A DNA stretch of 64,000 bases from Flavobacteriales bacterium (GTDB lineage Bacteria; Bacteroidota; Bacteroidia; Flavobacteriales_D; Crocinitomicaceae), in contig CANJLG010000011.1 in assembly GCA_947475095.1 (NCBI GenBank), positions 1 to 64,000 on the forward strand, in the 5' to 3' direction. How positions within the stretch are numbered: position 1 is the stretch's first letter; each line of letters starts with the position of its first letter. Position numbers and translations under genes: made by a program. This document shows positions 54,568 through 63,422 of the stretch, piece by piece. The notes under the pieces were generated by a model that was not told the DNA's origin, did no database searches, and saw only the letters and a list, made by a program, of their open reading frames with translations.

Positions 54568-55842
54568 CTACTTATTCTTCAAGTCGAGTGTAAAATAGAA
54601 TACATCCAACCACCCTTTCCATTTTCTTTTTTCAGCAAGCGTTTCGTTGTGCCAAATGAAAATAAAATCTCCACCATATTTCTGAACTTCCTCATACAAT
54701 TTCGCAATTTTTTCCTTTGCTTCATCAATGCTTAAGTTAAGGTATTCATTTAGTGTCCCATCCATATAGGCGAAGGGGTGCACGCGGAGTTTTGTGACCT
54801 CATTTTTACTTAAATCAAACCAAAGAAACGATCGAGCTGTTCCTGCTCTGAATCCGGCAATATCGGCATAGCCCATGGTGTAGTCGTCTGTAATTTCTTG
54901 CTCTATTAAGGTTTGGTAACTCAGCGGAAATTCAAGTTTAAGATAATGTTGCCGGCTTTTGAAAACCCGTTTTGAAATTATTTCCTCTAGGCGTTCTATT
55001 TCTTCATGCAAATAAAAATAATAGCTCGTTGATTTATAACTCGGATGAATTCCAATTTCGGCATGTTCACTCATTTTTTTAATTAAAGCTTGGTGTTTTG
55101 GATGCTTATGAGATAGATTCTTATCATATTTCCCGTAATCGCCAAGTAACCAGAACAAGAGAATGTTAAATCCTTTTTCTTTTGTATTGGTAATGATTTC
55201 ATACGTATAAAAAGGGTCTTTTTTTAAGCCGCTTAAAACTTGTTGTCGCTCCATCAAGCGTTTTGTTTTTCCAAAGATAAGATCGCGTAGATTAGCCAAA
55301 GAAGATCGAATTATTCCCTTGTGTTTGTATGCGTAGGCATTATCAATATCAAATGTTGGTATAAACTGCTGCTCTTCTGGCTCAGATGCGGCAGAAAGAG
55401 ATAGAAAATCAAGAATTGCGATACTCCAACGATCACAAACGGCTGTTTCGTGCCACCCTAATTTATATAAAATGGAATTTTTCCCTTCAAATCGTCTATG
55501 TTTGTCCAATAGTTTATTGGAGTATTCTTCGATTCTGCTAAGAATATAAAATATACTGGCAAGAGGATCCACTACATCATCGAATTGAAGACATTTAAGC
55601 CCGTTAAAGTCTCCACTTTTTATCTGGTAGTCTCTAATTTTTTCATCGGAAAGGAGGGAGGACGGTATGATTTTTTTTACATTTTCGAAATGCCGATCCG
55701 AATAATTAAAACGTTGTCCATCAAGCCGATCAAAAGAAACAAAATCATTACATAAGGTGTATTGTATCCCTCTATTGGCGAAAATAAAGTCCAAGGTATA
55801 AATGAGTCTGTTGGAAATGGTATCGGTGTAAATAAAAAGCAT
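54568..55842 (-). CDS. Polysaccharide deacetylase-like protein
   Basis: 424 residues from ATG 55842 (MLFIYTDTISNRLIYTLDFI); an ATG at 55869 would overlap the upstream gene by 28 bases, while this start shares one base with its stop codon. The N-terminal ~130 residues are a Bacteroidota-specific domain. The deacetylase-like barrel has QFIPTFDIDNAYAYKHKG (metal Asp), AEIGIHPSYKSTSYY (His pair region), GYADIAGFRAGTARSF and FIFIWHNETLAEKR. Such proteins are thought to act on cell-surface polysaccharide. Its link to the UDP-GlcNAc 2-epimerase gene supports a polysaccharide role. Confidence 0.8.
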   Translation of the reverse strand: MLFIYTDTISNRLIYTLDFIFANRGIQYTLCNDFVSFDRLDGQRFNYSDRHFENVKKIIPSSLLSDEKIRDYQIKSGDFNGLKCLQFDDVVDPLASIFYILSRIEEYSNKLLDKHRRFEGKNSILYKLGWHETAVCDRWSIAILDFLSLSAASEPEEQQFIPTFDIDNAYAYKHKGIIRSSLANLRDLIFGKTKRLMERQQVLSGLKKDPFYTYEIITNTKEKGFNILLFWLLGDYGKYDKNLSHKHPKHQALIKKMSEHAEIGIHPSYKSTSYYFYLHEEIERLEEIISKRVFKSRQHYLKLEFPLSYQTLIEQEITDDYTMGYADIAGFRAGTARSFLWFDLSKNEVTKLRVHPFAYMDGTLNEYLNLSIDEAKEKIAKLYEEVQKYGGDFIFIWHNETLAEKRKWKGWLDVFYFTLDLKNK

Positions 55843-56993
55843 TAGAGATCGCTGATAATTTTTGAACAAATAAATTCTGCTGCATTTGCATCGCCATAAA
55901 AACTTGGGAAGGTGAAATCGTTACGCGTACTAAGGGTTTTAAAAGCATTACTAATTTTTTCTTCATTTGCTCCTGCTAAAACTGCGTTTCCGTTTTCTAC
56001 AATTTCAATCCATTCTGTTTGATCTCTTAAAATCACACAGGGTTTTTGGAAGAAAAAAGCCTCTTTTTGTAAACCACCACTATCGGTAATGATAAGTTGG
56101 GCATTTTTCTCCAAGGCAATAATGTCTATGAATCCAGCTGGCGGAATGAGTTTAATAGAAGCATTCGATTCAAGCATTATTCTTAGGTCAGGGTGAAGCA
56201 ATTCATCCATTTTTTTACGAGTACGCGGATGCAGGGGTAAAATGATTGACCAAAGTGAGCTTAGCTGAATAGAGAGTAATGCCCTGAATATTGAATTCAA
56301 GTTCTTGGCATCATCGGTATTCGAATCGCGGTGTATGGTGCACAAAATATAGTTGGAATTGGGGATATTTAATCCTTCCAAAATAGTTGATTTATCCTCG
56401 GATAATCCTGCAAAATGCATGCTGTTATCGTACATTACATCTCCGCAATGGTAAATATTCGGGTGATCGATGCTAGCCTTGGATTGTCGCGTTAGATTAA
56501 ACCCTTCTTTTTTTAAATTCGCAAGGCCTGTTGGGGTGGGTGTAAAAAGTAGCGTTGACATGTGATCACAGGCGATTCGATTAATTTCTTCTGGCATTGA
56601 TTTGTTAAAGCTTCTCAATCCTGCTTCTACATGAATCACCGGAATATGCATTTTTGCTGCAGCTAATGCACCTGCTACTGTTGAATTAGTATCGCCATAA
56701 ACCAACACTGTATCTGGTTTTTCGTGCTCGAAAATAGTTGCTAAGCCACTAATCATTTTTGCCGTTTGTTCTCCGTGCGATCCGCTTCCTACGTGTAAAT
56801 TATGATGAGGTGGATCGATGTTCAACTCCTTAAAAAATACCTCCGACATATTCTCATCATAGTGTTGCCCTGTATGCACAATTATTTCAGTGAGAATATT
56901 CGAATAATTTGCTCGAATAGCCCTACTAATAGCAGATGATTTTATGATTTGAGGGCGAGCACCGATAATAGTAATTATTTTTTTTGTTTTCAT
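55842..56993 (-). CDS. wecB: UDP-N-acetylglucosamine 2-epimerase (non-hydrolysing)
   Basis: 383 residues: IITIIGARPQIIKSSAISRA at the N-terminus, VHTGQHYDENMSEVFF, VLVYGDTNSTVAGALAA, HVEAGLRSFNKSMPEEINR, CTIHRDSNTDD and LIITDSGGLQKEAFFFQKP. All are standard for the enzyme that equilibrates UDP-GlcNAc and UDP-ManNAc, supplying ManNAc for surface glycans. It is placed three bases behind radC and one base before the deacetylase-like gene. Confidence 0.93.
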   Translation of the reverse strand: MKTKKIITIIGARPQIIKSSAISRAIRANYSNILTEIIVHTGQHYDENMSEVFFKELNIDPPHHNLHVGSGSHGEQTAKMISGLATIFEHEKPDTVLVYGDTNSTVAGALAAAKMHIPVIHVEAGLRSFNKSMPEEINRIACDHMSTLLFTPTPTGLANLKKEGFNLTRQSKASIDHPNIYHCGDVMYDNSMHFAGLSEDKSTILEGLNIPNSNYILCTIHRDSNTDDAKNLNSIFRALLSIQLSSLWSIILPLHPRTRKKMDELLHPDLRIMLESNASIKLIPPAGFIDIIALEKNAQLIITDSGGLQKEAFFFQKPCVILRDQTEWIEIVENGNAVLAGANEEKISNAFKTLSTRNDFTFPSFYGDANAAEFICSKIISDL

Positions 56994-56996
56994 AAC

Positions 56997-57683
56997 TTAT
57001 AGTAGGCCTTCATCGGCGAAGCTAAAATAACCATTATCTGTGAAAATAAGGTGGTCGAGGATGCTTAATTCGATGCATTTTCCAAATTGTATGAGTTGAT
57101 TGGTCAGTTGAATGTCTTTTTGACTTGGTTTCAAATTTCCACTTGGGTGATTATGACTAAGAATAATCCCTGTTGCATGCAAATCTAAAGCGTGTCGAAA
57201 TATAATCTTTCCATCTGCTAATGTTCCGGTCATTCCTCCAATTGAAATTTGCTTGTGCTGTATTATTTCGTTGCTATTATTTAAGTATAATGCGAAAAAT
57301 TCTTCATGATGAAGATCGGAAAGAAACGGACTTAAATAAGCAAATGCTTGAGATGATTGAGTGATTTTTGTCTTTGATATTGGCATTGCTTTATTTCGCC
57401 TACGTCCCAGTTCTAAGCAGGCAATGATACTCACTGCCTTGGCTTGACCTATGCCTTTTATTTTCATTAGTTCGTTTGTTTGAACCCTGGAAAAGCGTAA
57501 TAAATCACCGTCAAACTCTTTTAGGATCGTTTTGGCTAAGTCTAAGGCACTTTGATGCTGTGTTCCAGAGCCAATGAGTATCGCGATTAATTCCGCATCT
57601 GAAAGTGCTGATTTTCCTTTTAATAAGAGTTTTTCTCTTGGCCGATCATCTGCAGCCCAATTCTTTATTCCGTTTGTATTCAT
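56997..57683 (-). CDS. radC: RadC-family JAB-domain protein
   Basis: 228 residues. A helix-hairpin-helix (IKGIGQAKAVSIIACLELGR, ~75-95) precedes the JAB/MPN metal domain with EEFFALYLNNSNEII, the HxH of ILSHNHPSGNLKPS and a downstream Asp (SILDHLIFTDNGYFSF). The name 'DNA repair protein RadC' is historic; the biochemical role is unsettled. The RPREKLLLKGKSALSDAELIA opening is typical. Confidence 0.93.
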   Translation of the reverse strand: MNTNGIKNWAADDRPREKLLLKGKSALSDAELIAILIGSGTQHQSALDLAKTILKEFDGDLLRFSRVQTNELMKIKGIGQAKAVSIIACLELGRRRNKAMPISKTKITQSSQAFAYLSPFLSDLHHEEFFALYLNNSNEIIQHKQISIGGMTGTLADGKIIFRHALDLHATGIILSHNHPSGNLKPSQKDIQLTNQLIQFGKCIELSILDHLIFTDNGYFSFADEGLL

Positions 57684-57766
57684 TAAAAATTGTCGTGAAT
57701 ATTATTTTACTGCTCACTAAACAAGATTATGCCTTATTTATTGAATGTAGAGATTGATTTATAATG

Positions 57767-57829
57767 CACTACGCTCGATTCACTTAAATGGCATCGAGCG
57801 GAGTCGAGAGGCACGGAACACAATTATTA
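57767..57829. repeat. Interspersed inverted repeat, copy 1
   Basis: ACTACGCTCGAT (57768-57779) pairs with ATCGAGCGGAGT (57793-57804) with one mismatch across a 13-base loop, followed by the tail GAGAGGCACGGAACACAATT. Similar 'tcgacttcgctcgat' repeats are scattered in many Bacteroidota genomes. The 57684-58068 gap otherwise holds no convincing gene. Confidence 0.75.
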
Positions 57830-58007
57830 TTTCATGAGTGAAGTGCTGCGCCAAGGCGAATCTTCATCCTCTCTTTGCCAATCGAGACTAAAAAAACAAA
57901 TTATTGGCAATCGTACCAGTAAAAATATTTTAATGTTAAATGTCAAGAATTCATTATCTCCAATCCTAAGATACACTGAAACTACGATACGTTTTGATTT
58001 AAGTATC

Positions 58008-58075
58008 TCTCGACTTCGCTCGATTTACTTAAAGGGCATCGAGCGAAGTCGAGAGGCACGGTACACAATTATTTT
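58008..58075. repeat. Interspersed inverted repeat, copy 2
   Basis: TCTCGACTTCGCTCGAT (58008-58024) and ATCGAGCGAAGTCGAGA (58038-58054) form a perfect 17-bp stem with a 13-base loop, followed by GGCACGGTACACAATTATT as in copy 1. Its right end reaches into the stop codon of the 58-residue membrane protein gene and may act as its terminator. Confidence 0.8.
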
Positions 58076-58245
58076 TGTCTGTAATAAGCCCAAATTACTC
58101 CCATTGCAATAAATCCAACTCCCATTCCAATTGCACCGCCAATTTCTTGTGCATTAAATAGCATTCCGATGCCAGCTCCAATAAACATACATCCAAAAAA
58201 TACAACACCGCCAATTTTAATTCCACTTATCTTATTTACTTCCAT
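58069..58245 (-). CDS. 58-residue membrane protein
   Basis: A short open frame (ATG 58245, TAA 58069-58071) encodes MEVNKISGIKIGGVVFFGCM, FIGAGIGMLFNAQEIGGAIG and MGVGFIAMGVIWAYYRQK. Two glycine-rich hydrophobic helices (~10-30 and ~36-54) with a short polar turn (NAQE) and a basic C-terminus (YYRQK) fit a hairpin inner-membrane protein. It lies 18 bases downstream of gcvT on the same strand. Codon use and composition match a real gene and the frame is flanked by ordinary intergenic DNA. Function unknown. Confidence 0.65.
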   Translation of the reverse strand: MEVNKISGIKIGGVVFFGCMFIGAGIGMLFNAQEIGGAIGMGVGFIAMGVIWAYYRQK

Positions 58246-58263
58246 TTTATTTTGAGTTTTAAG

Positions 58264-59346
58264 TTATTTTTTGTAAAAAGGCGCTTTAACCACTTTAGCT
58301 TTGATTCCTTTCTCACGAATTTCGATAAAAATTTCTGAGTCAATGGCACTATTTTCTATCGTAACATAGCCCATTCCAATCGCAATTTTCATACTTGGCG
58401 ACATGGTGCCTGAGGTTACTTTTCCAATAACAACTTGATTAGCATCAAGAATAGGGTAGTCGTGGCGGGGAATTCCGCGATCTACCATTTCAAAAGCGAT
58501 TAATTTTTTCGTAAGACCGGCTTCTTTTTGGGCTTTCAGAAACTCAGCATCAACAAAATCTTTTGTGAATTTCGTAATCCATCCTAATCCTGCCTCTAGT
58601 GGCGAAGTGGTATCATCAATATCGTTTCCATATAAGCAGAAGCCCATTTCTAAACGTAAGGTATCGCGTGCGGCTAATCCAATTGGTTTGATACCAAATG
58701 AATCTCCGGCTTTAAATACTTCGTTCCAAACTTTCTCGGCATCTTCATTTTTCACATAAATTTCAAATCCTCCTGATCCTGTATAACCGGTTGCGGAAAT
58801 CATTACATTTTCAATGCCTGCAAAAGTTGCGTGCTGAAAAGTATAATAAACCATGGATGATAAATCAATTTCAGTAAGGGATTGCATCGCTTCGGCAGCT
58901 TTGGGACCTTGAATAGCTAATAATGAATACGTATCTGAAAGATTATGCATTTCCGCACCCATTGTGTTCTGTTGTGACATCCAGTTCCAGTCTTTTTCTA
59001 TGTTTGATGCGTTGACTACGATAAAGTATTCTTCCGCATTTACGCGATAAATAATAAGATCGTCAACTATTCCACCTTTGCCATTCGGCATGCAAGAATA
59101 TTGAGCTTTTCCATCCACTAATACGGAGGCATCATTCGAAGAAAATGTTTGAATTAAAGCTAAGGCGTTGGGGCCTTTTATTACGAATTCACCCATGTGT
59201 GAAACATCAAATACACCAACACCGTTTCGAACGGTTTCATGTTCAGCGTTTACTCCTTCGTATTGTACTGGCATATTGTATCCAGCGAAAGGAACCATTT
59301 TGGCACCAAGTTGCTCGTGAACATGGGAAAGTGCTGTGTTTTTCAT
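58264..59346 (-). CDS. gcvT: Aminomethyltransferase (glycine cleavage system T protein)
   Basis: 360 residues: [85 protein letters not shown] and [14 protein letters not shown]. These bind tetrahydrofolate and the aminomethyl-lipoyl arm. With GcvP, GcvH and lipoamide dehydrogenase it splits glycine to CO2, ammonia and methylene-tetrahydrofolate. The other gcv genes are not adjacent, and no glycine riboswitch is visible upstream. Confidence 0.94.
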   Translation of the reverse strand: MKNTALSHVHEQLGAKMVPFAGYNMPVQYEGVNAEHETVRNGVGVFDVSHMGEFVIKGPNALALIQTFSSNDASVLVDGKAQYSCMPNGKGGIVDDLIIYRVNAEEYFIVVNASNIEKDWNWMSQQNTMGAEMHNLSDTYSLLAIQGPKAAEAMQSLTEIDLSSMVYYTFQHATFAGIENVMISATGYTGSGGFEIYVKNEDAEKVWNEVFKAGDSFGIKPIGLAARDTLRLEMGFCLYGNDIDDTTSPLEAGLGWITKFTKDFVDAEFLKAQKEAGLTKKLIAFEMVDRGIPRHDYPILDANQVVIGKVTSGTMSPSMKIAIGMGYVTIENSAIDSEIFIEIREKGIKAKVVKAPFYKK

Positions 59347-59376
59347 CGTATATTTTGAATTATTGTAATGTGATTC

Positions 59377-59943
59377 TTATGATTTAACGCGCTCTACGTA
59401 AATGCCTGTTCGCGTATCTACTTTAATCATTTCTCCATTTGCGATAAACAATGGAACTTTTACTTCAGCTCCGGTAGAAATGGTGGCGGGTTTCATTGAA
59501 TTCGTTGCGGTATCACCTTTCACTCCTGGCTCTGTATAGGTTACTTCAGCTGTGATATACATGGGTAATTCCACCACTAATGGCATTTCCTCTTCCGCAT
59601 GAAACAAAATATTCGCAATCATTCCTTCTTGCAAAAAGCCTGGTTTTTCAACCATTTTTAAAGGAATGTTTACTTGCTCATAGCTTTCGTTATTCATAAA
59701 GATAAAGGAATCACTTTCTTGATAAAGATATTGATATTCTCTATTTTCGATCCGTACGATTTCAATTTTATGTCCAGCTGAGAAAGTATGATCCAATACT
59801 TTTTGGGACTCTATTTGACGCATTTTTGTACGCACAAATGCAGGACCCTTCCCTGGTTTTACGTGTTGAAATTCAATGATCTGAAATAATTTTTCGTTGT
59901 GTCGAATACACAATCCGTTCCGTATCTCTGCAGTTGTAGCCAT
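59377..59943 (-). CDS. efp: Translation elongation factor P
   Basis: 188 residues of three beta-barrel domains: an N-terminal KOW-like part with IRNGLCIRHNEKLFQIIEFQ, HVKPGKGPAFVRTKMRQIES containing the Lys (GKG) that reaches the ribosomal peptidyl site, and the C-terminal TEPGVKGDTATNSMKPATIS and IKVDTRTGIYVERV. It relieves stalling at proline runs, which are present in several proteins of this window. A -7 element lies just upstream. Confidence 0.95.
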   Translation of the reverse strand: MATTAEIRNGLCIRHNEKLFQIIEFQHVKPGKGPAFVRTKMRQIESQKVLDHTFSAGHKIEIVRIENREYQYLYQESDSFIFMNNESYEQVNIPLKMVEKPGFLQEGMIANILFHAEEEMPLVVELPMYITAEVTYTEPGVKGDTATNSMKPATISTGAEVKVPLFIANGEMIKVDTRTGIYVERVKS

Positions 59944-59959
59944 GGCTTAATTTTGGAGT

Positions 59960-59967
59960 CAAAGATA
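59960..59967 (-). promoter_or_regulatory. -7 promoter element of efp
   Basis: Minus-strand TATCTTTG matches TAnnTTTG and ends 16 bases before ATG 59943. No well-spaced -33 element is clear. Confidence 0.45.
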
Positions 59968-60004
59968 ATAGAATTCTTAAAATACCCGAGAAATATACGC
60001 CTGC

Positions 60005-60685
60005 TTAATTAAATTTATAACTCAATCCTAGTTGTAAACCAGCTGAAACAGCCATCGTTTTTTGATAAGTAGGGTAGAATATTGAATTACTTAAATTAAA
60101 CCCCATCGCATCCACACCTTTTGCATCGGCGAAACCATAATTTAATCGCATCCCCATTATTAAGCCTAGCGGAATGCTTTTTGAAAGCTGAACATTTGCG
60201 CCAAATCCCATCACCACAGAGGTATAGTTTTGATAGCTCGATTTTACATCTGAAGTCGAATTTATCATTCCATCGTACGTATAGCGTGCCGACGAAATGA
60301 TATTGAATTGAGGGCCGATTTCAAAATAACCACCGCTTTCGCCTCGTAATTTCAAAAGTATTGGAATTTGAAATTGCTTTAATTGTACTTCTGATGTGTA
60401 GTCAGAACCTAAAATGGTTCCTTTATAAGCTCCTTTGTGTGTGCCTCCTAAAATTTCAACACCTAAGCCAACCGAATTGAAATATCCATTAATTCCAACT
60501 CCATAGGTTGTTCCCCAACCTGGTGCATAATCTTGCTCATCACCTTTATCTGAAATATTATTATTTAACAACCATGTAGAGCTTATGATCGATTTGCCTT
60601 GGGCTTCGAGTTGAAAACCAAATTTTTGTGCTTGAGATTGAGAGATAAAAAGGAGACAAGTAATTCCTAGGACTATTTTTTTCAT
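60005..60685 (-). CDS. Outer-membrane beta-barrel protein
   Basis: 226 residues. Signal peptide ~1-19 (LLFISQSQAQ). The mature part alternates hydrophobic and polar residues in strands: KFGFQLEAQG, YGVGINGYFNSVGLGVEILG, QFQIPILLKLRGESGGYFEI, GFGANVQLSKSIPLGLIMGM, AGLQLGLSYKFN. QIPILLKL is typical of the porin-family 'outer membrane protein beta-barrel' proteins of Bacteroidota related to PorT. Function unknown. Single gene. Confidence 0.82.
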   Translation of the reverse strand: MKKIVLGITCLLFISQSQAQKFGFQLEAQGKSIISSTWLLNNNISDKGDEQDYAPGWGTTYGVGINGYFNSVGLGVEILGGTHKGAYKGTILGSDYTSEVQLKQFQIPILLKLRGESGGYFEIGPQFNIISSARYTYDGMINSTSDVKSSYQNYTSVVMGFGANVQLSKSIPLGLIMGMRLNYGFADAKGVDAMGFNLSNSIFYPTYQKTMAVSAGLQLGLSYKFN

Positions 60686-60833
60686 AATTTTTAATTTAAA
60701 GATTACATTTTCAAAAACAATTTTACGAAAAAAAATGATTGAAAATCAAAATAGTTAACTATTTGCTTTTATCTTTTGAATAATTTTATTCTAAAGGCCC
60801 CTATACGTGGAAAACCAACTCAAATTTTACTGC

Positions 60834-62519
60834 TTAAAATGTCGCCTTTAATTTTATGTCCATAATTTCTTTGCTGACAGGATGTGAAAAAATGATTCTA
60901 GCAGCATGTAAATGCAATCTATTATCAATCTTTCCATATAGATCATCACCTATAATTGGTGCGTTTAAGCCCAAGGAATGAGCAGCATGAACACGAAGTT
61001 GATGCGTCCTGCCTGTAATAGGCTTAAAGATCACCCTCGTTCTACCATCTTTTCGTTCAATAACTTCCCAATGCGTAAGAGCGGATTTCCCATGTTTAAA
61101 ACACACGAGTTGGCGGGGACGATCATCTATATCTAAACGAAGAGGAAGTTTAATTTGTCCTTTATCTTGAGAAAGTGTTCCATCTAAGAGCGCTTCATAT
61201 TCTTTTTGTATTTTTCTATCAATGAATTGTTTTTGCAAGTTGATGTAAACATCACTTGTCAAGGCAATTAGCATTAATCCAGAGGTTGACATGTCTAAGC
61301 GATGAACAACTAAAGGTCCGCTTGCGTTTGGAAATTGCATTTTCATTCTTTCCGCAACAGAATCTTTAATATGGATGCCTGGAACCGCTAAAAATTCAGC
61401 TGGTTTATTGATTACCAAAAGGTATTCGTCTTGATAAACAATCTCAAGCGTTTTTCCTTCTCCAGGGTTCTGTAGCATTGGATTTTCAGCTACTTCAATT
61501 CCTTCGAGCATATGTGCTAAAATAGGACCGCATTTACCGCGACAAGCGGGATAATATTGTCCATGAACCCGTATTTCTGATTTTGGAGATTGGCCCCACC
61601 AGAATTCTGCTATTGTGATGGGGTGCAGACCATGTAGAAATGCATATTGAAGTAACTTTGGAGCAGCACATTCTCCAGCTGCAGACGGTGGTTTTTGGGT
61701 ATAGGTATCAGAAAATATTTCCCCAATATTTTTTTGTTTGCCAAGATTATTGAGAAAGATATAATTGTCAAATAATTGTTGCTGCAATTCGGAAGATTGA
61801 TTTTTTCTATCAAGCTTTAAGGAATTAATTTCATTCAACATGGGTGCAATTTCGATTTCTAATTTGTCCTGCTGAAGCTTCCAATGAGCGCGTTGATTTT
61901 TATAATAAGATTGTTCTGCAATACTTTCTTTTCTTAAGGATTCTAATAACGTATTCTGATCGATTTCTTCTTCCTGAATTAAGTTTTGTCGTATCGTTTT
62001 TCGTGCCGCTTTCGCGATGCTTATTTTATTTCTTATGTCAGTTAAAACTTCATGCGAATCGCTTAATTGTTGCTCTTGTTGCTTTAAAAGTGATACATAA
62101 GTAGCATTCTTTTCTAGTAACTTAATTTTTCGATTGAATTCATTTAACTGTTCAATTTCCTTTAAGAAAAACCCATCTTCTTCAAGCATGTCATAAACAG
62201 GAGGAACGAAGTTAGGGTGGTGATTTTTCCCTGCTAGTTTTCCTGAAAAAGCCATAAGGTACCCAATCTTTCCATCTGTATTTTTAACGACCAATACGCC
62301 AAACATTTTCCCGATAATTAGTCCGTCCTTATCTCGATCTAGTCCAAAATTATGCGATAATCCGTCTTCTTTTCTCAATAACTCCTGCAATTCTTCTGCT
62401 GCAATCTGAGCAAGTTTACTTGGAGTATAATAAAATGGATAATCAAAGGGCTGGTCTGTTGGTAAACCTTTAATAGAAGATTTAAATTCGTTAAAACAAG
62501 CTGGAGTGGAGGGATTCAA
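60834..62519 (-). CDS. RluA-family pseudouridine synthase with long N-terminal extension
   Basis: 561 residues beginning at a TTG (62517-62519); the frame closes two codons upstream, and an AGAAG stretch lies four bases before the TTG, so a non-ATG start is likely. The catalytic domain is C-terminal (~355-561): YLLVINKPAEFLAVPG, VVHRLDMSTSGLMLIALT with the catalytic Asp in HRLD, and KPITGRTHQLRVHAAH. The N-terminal ~340 residues, with a coiled coil (~135-250) and a Cys-rich HGQYYPACRGKCGPILAHML segment, are found in a Bacteroidota RluA subgroup. It would make pseudouridine in rRNA or tRNA. Confidence 0.88.
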   Translation of the reverse strand: MNPSTPACFNEFKSSIKGLPTDQPFDYPFYYTPSKLAQIAAEELQELLRKEDGLSHNFGLDRDKDGLIIGKMFGVLVVKNTDGKIGYLMAFSGKLAGKNHHPNFVPPVYDMLEEDGFFLKEIEQLNEFNRKIKLLEKNATYVSLLKQQEQQLSDSHEVLTDIRNKISIAKAARKTIRQNLIQEEEIDQNTLLESLRKESIAEQSYYKNQRAHWKLQQDKLEIEIAPMLNEINSLKLDRKNQSSELQQQLFDNYIFLNNLGKQKNIGEIFSDTYTQKPPSAAGECAAPKLLQYAFLHGLHPITIAEFWWGQSPKSEIRVHGQYYPACRGKCGPILAHMLEGIEVAENPMLQNPGEGKTLEIVYQDEYLLVINKPAEFLAVPGIHIKDSVAERMKMQFPNASGPLVVHRLDMSTSGLMLIALTSDVYINLQKQFIDRKIQKEYEALLDGTLSQDKGQIKLPLRLDIDDRPRQLVCFKHGKSALTHWEVIERKDGRTRVIFKPITGRTHQLRVHAAHSLGLNAPIIGDDLYGKIDNRLHLHAARIIFSHPVSKEIMDIKLKATF

Positions 62520-62548
62520 GTTCTTCTAAATAAGGTACGTTTGTCGTG

Positions 62549-62556
62549 CAAAGGTA
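62549..62556 (-). promoter_or_regulatory. -7 promoter element of the RluA-family gene
   Basis: Minus-strand TACCTTTG matches TAnnTTTG; start near 62543 leaves a ~24-base leader before the TTG codon. Confidence 0.45.
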
Positions 62557-62594
62557 AACTTTTTAGAAATCTATGCGAGGTATGATGTTGTATC

Positions 62595-63422
62595 TTATTC
62601 TTCAATAAATTCAATCCTGTCGGAGCATAAGTTTATCTTCCGATGTCGGTATAATTTACCAACTGCTTGCTTAAAGGTTTTTTTACTCATCCCTAATTGT
62701 TCTCTAATATCCTCAGGATTTGAACGGTCAGTAAGAAACAATACTTTTTCTTTTCTTAATTTTTCAAGTAAATCTTCCGATGCCATGTCGTATTTCTCAA
62801 AGGTAGTGGGCTCAAAACGCACATCTAATTTACCATCCTCGCGAACTTTTGTCACATAGCCCTTTGATCGCTCGCCTCTTTCTAGGGGTTTATTGAAATC
62901 TTGGGTATAGATTAGGCCGGAGTATTTATTATTAACAATGACATTGATCCCCAATTCTGTTTGTTCGCAAATTAAAAGATCAACCTCTTGCCCTGTCAAC
63001 TCTTCATCACAAAAGTCAAAGCTCTTTTTCACCTTCATGCTACCGAAAAGTCGGTCTGTTTCATGATCATATTTTAAAACAAACAAGTATTTTTCATCGA
63101 TAAACAACTTGTAAATTTGCTCGCGAAACGGAACAAAAAGATCTTTATCTAAACCCCAATCTGCAAAGGCACCAAAAGGATTTATTTCAGCGATTCTTAG
63201 GTAGGCAAATCCGCCAAGTAGTAGGTGAGGGGTTTCAGTAGTCGCTACAATTCTATTTTCAGAATCCTTCATGATGAATACAGAAACTTCGCTATCAACT
63301 TGCATGGCATCGCTTAGGTATTTTTTTGGCAACAAGACCTCGTTACCTTGAATGTCTTCCAAAAACGCACCAACTAGCGTTAATCGATTGATTGTTAATT
63401 TATTAAATACGCCTAGTTGCAT
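62595..63422 (-). CDS. CvfB/YitL-like S1-domain RNA-binding protein
   Basis: 275 residues made of tandem S1-like OB folds and a C-terminal winged helix. The first reads LGVFNKLTINRLTLVGAFLE; the second has FAYLRIAEINPFGAFADWGL and DLFVPFREQI; the third ELGINVIVNNKYSGLIYTQD. The winged-helix end is DIREQLGMSKKTFKQAVGKL with RHRKINLCSDRIEFIEE. Family members bind RNA and affect translation or virulence gene expression in Firmicutes; earlier names call them GntR-like regulators. The gene directly follows the terminal gene of the window (adjacent start and stop). Confidence 0.88.
   Translation of the reverse strand: MQLGVFNKLTINRLTLVGAFLEDIQGNEVLLPKKYLSDAMQVDSEVSVFIMKDSENRIVATTETPHLLLGGFAYLRIAEINPFGAFADWGLDKDLFVPFREQIYKLFIDEKYLFVLKYDHETDRLFGSMKVKKSFDFCDEELTGQEVDLLICEQTELGINVIVNNKYSGLIYTQDFNKPLERGERSKGYVTKVREDGKLDVRFEPTTFEKYDMASEDLLEKLRKEKVLFLTDRSNPEDIREQLGMSKKTFKQAVGKLYRHRKINLCSDRIEFIEE

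Noticed and set aside
57834-58112. Plus-strand frame of 92 codons between the inverted repeats
   Set aside because: Its C-terminal third is the translated inverted repeat, and it runs through the opposite-strand 58-residue membrane protein gene; no domain is visible.
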